Shown piece after piece: positions 9,701 to 21,700 of a stretch of 64,000 nt of DNA. The stretch is from IMG/VR virus record IMGVR_UViG_3300007276_000039, positions 21,682 to 85,681 of that record, one strand, 5' to 3'. The notes under the pieces are model-generated. The model made no database searches, had not been told where the DNA came from, and saw nothing but the letters and a program-made list of their open reading frames with translations. The stretch's first letter is position 1; each line of letters begins with the position of its first letter. A program made the position numbers and the translations under genes. Origin of the DNA: a virus.

Positions 9701-12700
9701 GGCGCAAACCCTTCTGCGCTACGGTCGGACACGGCGTTGAAGGTGCGAATAATCGTACCGAATGGCGAGCCGCCCTCAATGATGTGGATTTGGCCCGTGT
9801 CGTCTTCAACTTGCATCTCTTCAAACTGCAATTCCTCATTGGGGATGGCCAATACATTTCGCAACTCATCGGGATGTGCGGCGGCGATTTGTGGGTGTGC
9901 CAACTCTTGCGCCTGTATGATGGGGAACATGGCACTGTTGGTTGTTTCAAACGAGAATCGGTTGATACCGTACAATTTCTCTCCCATCGTATGCGGTGTG
10001 TTACTCAAGACACGAGTGACAAATGGAACAGCACCAAGACCACGAGCATTGACGGCTGGTAACGATAGATTACCTCCATCCATACGCTTCCACACAACAT
10101 GCTCAACGGAGAAGTTCTTGGCGGGTGAGCGTTGATTCATCTTGAAAGCGTTGGTGTCGCCAAGCCAGTAGTTGGCATCGTCGCCATATCGGTCAAGTTC
10201 AGCACTGGTACTCGTTTTGAGGTCTGTAATGAGGTTGCGCTCTACACTGGTAGCGTCTTCCAAAAAGAAACTACCGGGGCTTTCATCAAGGTCAAAGAAT
10301 AAATCACCAGTCTTTGCATAGCATGGTTCAGCGTTAAACAGTTCAATATCAGCGGCAAGAGGCGCATTGAACAAAAATGGGTCTGCTGGTATATCATCAG
10401 CAGGTAGAGACAAATTGGTCACAAGAGCCTCAATGTTTGGCCCACCGTGAGCAGGTGCAACGAACCTGTCAACACTGTGGATTCGCTCGTCCCACTGTGC
10501 AGTACCAGCAAAGGTGATGGCTGTAGCGGCGGCTACACCACCAGCAGTTTTGTTGACAACAGCCAACCAATCACCCATAGCAGTCACACCGTCACGGTCA
10601 CGCTTTGCTACAAGACCCAATTCACCCTCATACGATATGACAAGGAAGGCACGACCAAAGACACCTTGTGGGTGATGAAGAGCACGAGGCACTGCATCTG
10701 CATCACCGATGTGTACGGGATTAGCGAAGTAGTCCGAGTGTTCCGCATCTGTTTTATCAGTATTATATGCAGGATTTGTATTTGTAGAAGCGTAAGTCCA
10801 TGAGTAGGGTGTAGTGAGCATGGTTTCATCGTTATCTGTTCCACTTATTGGCCCACTGGCTTCGGGTGAGTTTCGCATTGGTGCGTAGTGTGGTAAATGG
10901 CTGTATGTACTCATTACACTTGATGCTGGCCCGTAAGGTGAGAAGCCCAATTTAGCGTGCCATGCACCCAAGCCCGCACCGTACAGGTTCGTGGTGAAGG
11001 TAAGCGTACCGTTTGTCACAGCCCCACCAGTTGTGCTTGCTGATAATTCAAAGGTCGTAGCATTGGTGATTGAAACCACAAACGCACCCGCTGGTATGCC
11101 TGTTCCGCTCACCAGCATGTTTTTCTTGAGTAAAGCAGTTGAGTCCATTGTAATGGTCGTAGCGTTGTTGTAATCACAAGTCGCATCGGTAAATGATGAA
11201 GTTGTAACTTTCAACGAATTAAGGTATGAGTATCGCTCACCCGACCAGCCCATTGCACCTACGGGTCGTGTGCGGTCTATGGCATCCACAAGGCCACTAA
11301 AGTGAGAACGAGTCATGTGGTCACGAGGTGTGTCGTAAGCGTTGTTGTGGTAATGTACGCCCGACTTGCTCCACACATACAATTTAGTTGGAAGGTTTGG
11401 TGGCACAGCCGTGAGGTCAAAGTCGGGCACAGTTATACCCGCACTTTCACACCTATTGTGCCAAGTTGTCATGTCCTCAAACTGTGCTTTACCAGTAATT
11501 TTGTTTGGTGCCAACCAAAATCGCACAGTCAGCACACCAGCCTTTTCATAAATTTCACGAGAATGATATGGAGCAAATGCAGGACAGGAATTATTTGGCG
11601 CAGTGGACGGGTGGCTTCTTCCACCCGTATCGGTACGAATCCAACCACATGCTGGTATTTGCTCTAAAACATCTCTTGTTGAACCCGCAATTGAACCTTC
11701 AATGTATGATTGTGAACTGCCACCAGTGGTAGCATTTTGATAAGAATTTGATGGGTCACCATAGTCCATTTCAATCCAACCGTAGCGGTCTTGGCGTTGA
11801 GCGTTGCTCATGCTTGGCATAAAGGTACCACCCATGGCTTTGAGTGCGCCCTTGCCGGGATTTTCGTTAATGGCTTGGCCGATGATAGTCGCTAACTCTT
11901 CACCGTTTTGACAGCGTGTGCCATCTACGACAATTATTTCACGGTCAAAGTCTGTCGCTGTTTCACCCAATGAACCAGCAAGCACGCTTTTGGCAATCAC
12001 ACCCGACACACGGTAAGCCGTAGGTTGTACAGCGTTTGCAAACAGTTTACTGATTTGCAAGTCGTCCTTTTCCATGGGTGGGTTGAATGCCATTTGGTTG
12101 TCCATCCATGAACCACCGGGGTGGTAGCCACCGTCCATGTGGAAAGTCATGTCAGCACTCATAGCAATGCCGTAGTATGCCATGGCGCAATGTTGGTAGG
12201 GATGTGCTTTCTTGTAATCAGCCTCGTTGTTTGCTACCACTCTACCACTTACGGGATTCATGAAATGCTCACCGTAATGGTAGCCGTGTTCGGGTCGTTG
12301 TTTCAACCCATAACCACTCGCTCCTGTGTCGCCAATGTTTGGTGTCCCTTGTGCTGGCGACCAATTCAATGTTGTTTGCCAGTGGAAACGATTCCGTCTT
12401 GATTGGTAATTAGCATCGGGTGGGCCGTAATCGTTGTCGTTGTTGGTAATCTCGTTGGGTAGGTTCTTGCTGTGAGGTACCTTACTCCATGAGTTTCCTG
12501 TTGTGACAACATATCCGGGGTGAGGCTCTACAACACCGAGGTTGCTTGCTGTTTCATTGAATGGGAAGGCTTGACCGGGGCCGTAGATGAGGTAAGTCGT
12601 GAAATACGGCGTGGCGGTCTTGTGGTCGGTATAGCGTGCCGTTTGATGAGGCATACGCATGATGAGTGGGATTGGACGCTGGCGTACAATTCCCGCAGTG

Positions 12701-15700
12701 TAGCGTGCTGTGACATGCGAAGGTTGACCCGATGCCAAATTGGGTAGAGTTCCACTGTCAATATCGGCAGATAGCACATTGTTTTGATTGTAGGCTGGTG
12801 GGTTGATGCTACCACGATGTTGATTGAGATATGGGGTACCGGGGAAGAAAGCAAGCAGGGCGTTGCAATCCATCAACGCATACGCTGTGCTGATTTCGTT
12901 AGCGTTCTGTATGCCTGCTGTACCAGTCGGGCCGTTGGAGTATGGATGTGTGTAGAATGACGAGTAATCGTTTTGCGAACCGTCGTTGACATCCAACACC
13001 ACACCGCTAAATCCACCACCAAAGTAGAGTGGAACGCTGTGGTCGTTGCTGTCACGCCCGTTCTTGAAGTAAGTAACTGGTTCACTCTCAATGCTTCCAT
13101 ACAAACGATAACCGCTGAAATCCTTGTCAGCATGAAGCATCAACAAAACATCGGCCCTATCAGCACTTGCTCCGTACAATGTATTCCATTCTTCGTTGTA
13201 ATTTATTGCAACAACTTTCAGTTTGGTTGCAGAATTAGCACCTTGAACAGAAGTCACAGTAGCGAACCTGTTGCTTCCCGACCAAATGACCTTTGCATCA
13301 CCGAAAGAAACCAACTTGGTAAGGCTGTCAAATGTAGCCGCTTCTTCCCCTGCCGGAACAAGTATATGTGTCGTTGTTTCACCGGAATTTGTAGTAAAAA
13401 CATCATCACTGTGGGTAAAGTCTGTAGTCACCAAGGCGTTGTCAAGAGCGGGTAAAATGTGGTCGCCGCTACGAGAAGTGTAAGTCAATCCTTTGAGGTT
13501 ATTCGCCCAAGTCTTGGTAGGCACAGGGTCGTTATAGGAGTCAACAAGAATGGGTGTGGGTGTGTTGGTGTGATAACCACGGGCTTTTGTGCGAATCTGT
13601 AAGACAGTGTGGGGTAAGTAGCCGCAATCTACTTTGCGGTGATTGTCTTCAATATCAGCATCCGATACAGGTTTGTTGAAAGCCGCCGGTGCCGTGACCG
13701 TCCATTGACTGTTTGATGACTGGTCAAGTTTTTCGTACTCACCAAATTCAAGATGTGGTGCCTCAATACCCAAGTCTCGGTGCAGTGATGCCTCAAACAT
13801 TGTGGACAGTGGGCGTGCGCCACGCTGTGGGTTGTGGGCACGGATTCGGATGGCATCAGCGGCCACACCCCACTCTCCAAAGGTACGCCCGTCAACCGCA
13901 TACATGTGTCGGCAATCAAACGGAATGCCTTCGGGTGTGTTTGGGTCGGCCATGTTGATAGCCTCGGCAGTGACAGCCGCCATCAACTCATCAGTCATCA
14001 GCGTTGTCCAATTGATTCGTGGTGAAATAAGTGCTTTGATGATGCGGTCTGTAGATGCGTTAAACATTGACACCGCAGTATTGGTGAGAGAAGTTGCCGT
14101 AAGACCGGTCAATGAGTGAGATGCTGTAAACTCACTTCCTCTCACACCGTAGAATGTGTGAACTCCCGAATCACCAGCACTGTTCAGTTGTGTACGGCTT
14201 TCGTAAGAGATGACATTCCCCACAGTTCCCTTATCCGTTGTACCAGTCATCGGGTCAGTGATTTGAATGACACCGTTTTGACGAGGGAAACCGAGATAAC
14301 CAAGAATGTCGGGGTGGTTGCCAAGTTCTTGCCCGCTATCAAACGGCGCACCAAGTTGTACCGTAAGCGTGGTTGCACTTGCATCCCAAGAAATAGCACA
14401 ATCAATTCCAGCCGAAGGAGCATACACCCCTCGCCATTGATTCCCTCGCCAACTGTTCATCGTGACAGTAGTGACATCCAATCGCCCTGTAGCATCACCA
14501 AAGCCAAGCATGTGCTGTCCAATGGTAAAACCACCCTTAGCCACATCCCCATCGTTAAAGTAAACGCAAATCTCATCATCAAGTGTAGAGGGTATGGTTG
14601 TCAAATCGTTGGCAAACGCTTCATCCATTTTGCGATAAATGAAACGCACACCGTAACCTTGTCCTCGGTGGTCGTTAAAGCGGAAACCGTACAATGGTGT
14701 GTCTCCTACCGCATCGTCTGTTATTTCAGCAGTGTTTACATGTCCACTGTATGAAGTGATGGCTGTAGGGGATGTGCCCGCTTTGGGTAAGCCTTCGTTG
14801 TACAACTTGTCAAACTCGTCATCACCCTTGCGCCCAAGCCCATGCTTACCAGCGATAGGTGAAAATCCCGGTACCCCCGACGCTACAAGCCCACCGAAGT
14901 TGATACGACCAGTTGCTTGTTTGCCCATTCGCAATCCCTTAACCAACGCAGTGGACGGGCTTTGTGTTTCAAACGATTCGTCGTTTACGCTGTTATGTGC
15001 GATACCACCAAGATGAGCGGAAATGTTTCGTCCCTTGGGGTTAGCCGTTTCATTACGGCGTGGGGTAATATCGTGATTACTGGTGAAAGCCTCATCCGGT
15101 TCTTCTTGTGCTACGAACTCACGCAAAGTAGAGACTGGTGCAAATGGCCTTCCATCCTTGTTAAGCGGCATAGGGGCAGGGTGCATGTTTTCACTCAGTA
15201 TTTCATCGGGTTGTGCCCAAAAATTGCGGAAACGACCACCATGACCGATGAGGAATTGCGGTTGATAGGAAGATTGCCCTTTGCTGTTGTCAAGCCACAC
15301 ACAGAAGTTGCGACCCGATGCACCGGGAATAGTAGAGTGAATAACAATGCTATAGCCCTCGTTGCCGTTGATGTCTTCAACAACCCGACCCATGTGCGCC
15401 CGAACATAACCCATGTGTGAACCACGGTCATGTGAGTCAAAGGCGATGTCTCCATACCAAAAGGGAGCAGGGTCATAGGTAGAGCCTGTAGCCGCAAAAT
15501 CAGCGTTGATGTGAGCGGAGGTTGGGTCTTTGTTCGGGTCTGCTGTGTCTTGTCGCACACCAATACGAGTGAGGTCAAGCCGCTCACTTTCACCGGGGTA
15601 TTGTTGTGATGGACGACGAGCATGTGTGCGACCGTTAAGCGCACCCCCTTGATTGATGAGGCGCACCATTTCTCGTGCCGCCGCCTCAATATCCGTGACA

Positions 15701-18700
15701 CCTTCCTTCACACCAACTTCACCCAAATCAAGTGTCATGCGGCGTACAAAGTCCATCTGTGTCCAATGTTTGAGGTGTTGCAAGCGAGACTCTTCATGGC
15801 TGGCAAGTTCAAGTGTAGTGTTTCTTTTCCCCTTCAAACAAAGGAATGCTGAGATAACACGAGTACCATCGGGTGTGTCAAAGAGCGTGCTTGCATCTTT
15901 CAAAGAGTGCGTAGCGGGGTTTTGAGTTGCACGGTGTAATTTTAGTTCACGCAACAACAAATCTCCTTCTTTTGCTTTGCGAATCAACTTGTGAATTTCA
16001 TTTGCGTAATACACTGATGCCACAGCAGGTTGTACACGAGGAAGCACGCTATCACCCACAGTATGTGTGTTCCCTGTTTCTTCGTGATATAATCCAGTAT
16101 GTACAAAGTGTCCGTGTCCCTTACCTCGCAACAACGGATTGTTCCCAAGGCTACTTGGGTCTTGTAGGGTGTATTTGGTATCGGAGCCGGGTGTGCCGTC
16201 CACGAGGTCTTGTGATGCTGTATTGGGCACATTGTGTGCGTAGGCACTCTCAATGAATTTTGATTGTTGCGTAGAGCGCACATACTTGTTCTCCGATGGG
16301 AACCCATTGGCTACATCTATCTGCGTAGTGAAGTAATGGGGAGCACCGCCGTTGACACTGATAAGATGCTTGTCAAGTTTGATGGTGCCACCTTCGTATG
16401 CGATGTTGCGAGTAAAACCAATTGTTGGTGTATCGGCACTGGATTGCACTTGCATGTGAAGGTCGTGAAAGGCAATGAACTCACGGTCATGTCCCACATC
16501 AAACAAAAGGACACGAGCATTACCGTCAGTAGAAAGGTATGGGTCAATGTAGGCCACGGTGGGAGCCTGCGTTGCGTCCAGCCCCATAGCCTCGTAATTC
16601 ATCTCCACTGTCTTGTTTACATGCTGAGCAAAGTTTTGCGCTGTTTCAAGACACGAGTTGCCAATCAAGAAGTTTTCAAGCGGAATAGAATCTCTTGGAC
16701 GATTTGCCAGTGCCCCTTCGCCACCGTTAAATCCACTCCAAACAAAAGCCTCATTCATTACACCTCTACTTTTGGCGAACAACCCTTCCACAGCATGTGG
16801 ATTATTGATGGTCATGTTCATCCAAACGGTATCTCCATCTCGTAGTCCACCTTGAGCGAATGGATAGACCCAACTTCGGTTGAGAATGGCATCAGCGTCA
16901 TTCTGCACAACGGTGCCTACACCTATACGCACATCGTCGCCATTTGCTACAGCAACAGCATTTGCGGCCACAAGCGTGACAACTGTGTGTGCCCCGCTTG
17001 TCAAATTGGACTTTACATCTGCAACTTCACCCACATATTTTATGACATTGCTTGAATCTTCAAGGAATAACAAATCACCAGTACGAATGTTCGTACCGAT
17101 GGTGTTAGCATGAGCAAAGCGATTATTTCCGTTTGTGATGTTTAGCGTTGTGGATGCACCTGCTGATGTGGCACCTACAAATGTCCACTGCTCGGCTGAT
17201 GTAGATGGATGGAAAGTAGCCGTTTGCAACTCTTGGTTTTGCATGTTTGCGGGATTCACTATGGATTGGAAGGCGTTTCCTGCTTTTACAAGTTTAAACT
17301 CAGCCCCAACGAAGTCTCCAACAGTCAGCGAAACATTTTTTGGTGTTGTTACCAATACAGAATTTGCACCTGCTATTGAATCCAACTTGCCTAAATAGTA
17401 CACTTCAAGCGGAGTGTCTGTGCCAATTTCAGCAATGTAGGTTAAATCGCCTTGTTCAGCGATGCTGTTATTATTGCTGTCCCTTGAGTATGGAACATCG
17501 GGAAAAAGTGAAGCATCATCAAGAATGATGTTGAATTGAAAGCCATCGGTTGCATTACCACTTATTTCTTGTACTTGCATGATGGTTGATTTTGCTCGTT
17601 TTGATATGGTGCGAGGTGCGTGTGGGTTGGCCAATGGGCCAGCCTTGAACTCCACGGCTGAAACATACTGGCGCAGGCCGTAATCAAGGTTCCCACCTTG
17701 CGTTTTCATGTTTGCCGCATCGTAATAAAATGGTGAGCGGCCTTCCAAATCCGACGATGGTAACTCAGCATCGGAGTCAATCGGCATGAGCGTTTCATTT
17801 CGGAAGCCGCCACCTGTATGGATTTTTGCCCCAACAATGGCGTTTTGGAAGAATGTCTCGGAATACCCATCAAAATAACCTCCTGTAGCATTGATTGGAA
17901 TTGACAAAAACCCATCCAACGCTGGATTATTGTCATACACAGCCCATTCTCCGCTGGTGAGAAATACCCTGCGTAGGCGGTTAATTCCCTTGAGATTACC
18001 CACTTCATCAGCCGCTACAATTGTAGGCGTAGCATCGGAAGAGTTTGTGGCATCGGGGAACATGTTTGGATGAGATACAAAAATGTGGAAGTGGTTGGTG
18101 TAAGTCGTGCCTCCTGTGCCTGTGCCTGTGCTTGTGTGTTTGTGGCTTGCAGTAGCATCTTCAATACGAAGAATGGTAGCCGACTCAATGTAATTTTGAT
18201 TATTGATAGTGTACGAATACGCTGATTTTGCGCTCTTATCCGCTGTGGCAACATCGTTTGCTCTTCTACCCACTGGTGTTGGGTTCCATGTGTGAGCGGT
18301 GTAGGTAGCATCTACATGCACTTTCATGCTGTTATCGGGGCCGGGGAAAATACCAAGGTCGGTGTGGTCAAAGAATTGCTGAGGAAATATCGGTATCTCA
18401 ACCATGGCACGGGTACTGGCATATTGAGTGCCCAACTGATAGTCGTGCGTTACATCGTCAAGCGATTGGAACAAGCGGTCATTGACGGTGCTACCGTCCT
18501 GTGTCAATGAGTCGTTGTCAAAGTCTCCATCGTTGAAGATGTAAACCGAGGTCAAATAAGTGCCTGCTGAGCCTTGACTGATGATACCTGTGGCGTTACA
18601 CCACTCGTGGAAAGTCGCATACGCCGTACCTGCACCATCCAAAAATGTTCTACTGGCCACTGCATTGCTTTCACTGAAATAGAATCCTGCGCCCGTTTTT

Positions 18701-21700
18701 TCTGTGTATGCCGCACTTGCACCGTCTTCAAGGAATATGCGCCCTACCTGTGGGAAACAAATAGTTCCCCATGATTTAAGGTCGGGGGAGTCGTTGTTGA
18801 GCGGTGTGACGCTCATGCTAAAGGCACCAGTGGTGGTGACTATTCGTGCCTGTGTAGCGCAACTGCGACGAGTAGAACCCGGAAGTCGCATCAGCGGGCT
18901 TGGGTCAAAGGTAGGCTTGGTGTTCACACCGCCCTGCCCCGGCCCACCAAGCGTGACCGTGACCACGGGTGCGTTGGGTTCAATCTCCTTTACCACATGC
19001 GAGTCGGGCGAGCCACTACCAACAGCAGAGACATTCTCATTCACGAAGGAGTCAGCGATGCCCGAAGCAGTGATAACCACCGTGGTCATGTTGGTTTCGG
19101 GGCTTTCTTGCTTGGATACTCCACGCACACGACAGCGGCTCATGAGGAACATGATGCTGGCGATGTTGGGTGAATCACCTGCGCCAAGGGAACGCACCAG
19201 CGACAATTGATTTACTCGTGATTTAACAGACGGCTGAACGAAAATCTTCGCCATGATGCCCGCTTCATCAGTAATCAAAACATTGTCAATGATGTTAAAC
19301 ATCTCAAAGACACGACTTGAATGTGTGGTGGGGCCGAGGTCAAACACACCTGTGCCCGACTTGTCGGTGGTGGGCTGGCGTGTGCGTTTGCCTGCGCCTT
19401 CGTCGGTGATGGTGTCGCTTTGACTGGACGACATCGCTTCAATGGCAAGACGGTGGTACACGGATTCGTGCGTGCCTCCGTTGTGGGAACGAGCGACGGC
19501 CTTTGGTGGGCCTGCTGGTTCAGCATTGACATCGTTTGGTGGTGTGTACAATGCAGGTGTACGGCTAAGGTCAAGTTCAGTGTCGCTGTCCTGCCCGCCC
19601 GTGTTGTCACCAATCAGCGTGTGTGACTCCTGCATGAGTGAACCGTAGCCACTGATGGCGTTTGACAGGTAAATCACACCACCGGGCGAATAGAGTGTGG
19701 TGTTGGCAAGGTCGGAGGTGATGACATCCAACACCCGTGTTGTGCCAGTGAGAATGTGAGAACCTGCTGGTACGGTCTTGGTGACCATGAGCATGGGGGT
19801 GGATTGTCCCATGCTTGCTCCTGTGAGGTCTATGGCGTTGTAATGCACCTCAACATACGGGGCAAGGTCATGCGAAGTCCTCAAGGCAGGGACATGCAGA
19901 AGGGCCACACGGCTTTCGCTTTCGGGTGTAAGGTGGAAGAGGCGGTTGTTCTCGTCAATGTCGCCTGCTTCGGGCACCGGGCCTTTGAGCATAAACGGAG
20001 CATACTTGAAGCCGCTACCGCCAATGGCGATGAGTTCCTTCTTGCTGGCAGGCATACCGTTGTTGACGATGGTAGCAACGCTGGACGAGTTCTCAATGCG
20101 AGCGATGGGTGCTTCCAGTGTTTCGCTGTAGAAGTCAAGAAGTGAGTTCATTGGGAACATCTCGTCAATGTCACGAGTGTTGGAGTCATACGCCATCTGC
20201 ACGATGTCAGCGGAGCCGTCAGCCTGCTGGTCAATGATGAGTTCACTGGGCTTGGGATAGCGGCGCATGTACTCGTGGCCGATGATGTGCGAGAAAGTGT
20301 GCCGCCCACTGTGTCCTACTTGGAACAGGGTGTCAAGAGTGGCTGGCCATGTCACGGCGTAAGGGTTGTTGGTGGTGTCAGTGGCCATCTGCGAAGAGTA
20401 CACCAGCCCGTGATTACTGGCATTACCTTCGTCAAGCACCATCTGTCCCGTCTTGTCAAAGATTTGAGTGCCGTAGTGCGGAGGTTGGTATGGCTTACCC
20501 GTGCCGTTGTCAATGAGCAGGTCGGCCCCGATGACCACGAAATAATTGTCCACATTGGCTGTACGGCTGTGCAAAGCACCTCGCAGACCACTTGTACCGT
20601 TGATGAAATCTACATGAATGCTGTTGAATGTCACAACACCCGTGTTTCCATTGATGCTTTCCAGTCGTACCCTTTCGGGTGGGGATTGGTTGGGCTTCTG
20701 CGTGTTGCGATTGATGGCACCGGGGTTGATGAGTAGGTTGTAAGGTGTGTGCGCTACGCTTAGGGTAGCGGCTGTGCCACTGTTAGTGTAGTAGTCCACG
20801 ACCTTGTAGTTGCCCATGCTATACGGTGTGCTTGTGAATGTGGTTGTTGGTGAAGTAGCGTCGTATGCCTTGCCGGTCAAGCGAGCGATAAGCGTCTGTG
20901 CATCAGCCGCCGTCATGGTTAGCGTTTTTGTTGTTCCATCGCTGGCCGCTGTAAATGCAGAAAACTCGTAAGTTCCCTCTACGATGTCTATTGGCTCTTC
21001 AAATCGGAAGAGTGCCGAAGTTGTATTACCCTTGATGGCCATAGATGGTTGAAGCATATTCTCATCAAATTCGTTTGAGAAGTGAATGGCTTCAATTGCA
21101 CCACGGAACTCACCACCTTTACCACCGAGGTACACATGCTCAGTAGAGCGTGCAAGGCGTGTTTCGGGCGGAATGTCTTGTTGAGACACAATTTCACCGT
21201 TGACAGCCAAGAACACACGGTTCTTTTGAATACCAGCCACGACATGATATAGCGGTCGGTTGTTGAAGTTGAGGTTGGTGGCATCACCGTAGTTGCTCTT
21301 GTCGTAGCGATTGTACGAGTCGTGGATGCCGCCGTGTTCTTGCTGTGGGTACACGATACCGTCCCATCGTGTACTGGCATCGTAGGCAGTAGCCAAGCGG
21401 AAATACGATGGGCCAGCGATAGATTCAACATTAACGCTGAACACAGCGGGGCCGGGAGTATCCACGGTACCCATTTCAAGTGTAAACTGCCCCTCTCGGT
21501 GAGCAATCACACCGCCACAGTCGGGTACAACCCATGCCTCAATTACGAAGTCTCCCGCCGCCTTATCGTTGATTGTGGCAGAATCTCCAACTCCTTGCAG
21601 TGTCTTGGTCATGACCTTAGTACCACTACTGTCCTTTACACCCGTCTTGGTGAAGCGTCCTTGAGGGATAATCACTGAATCGCTCACGCCATCAAAGAAG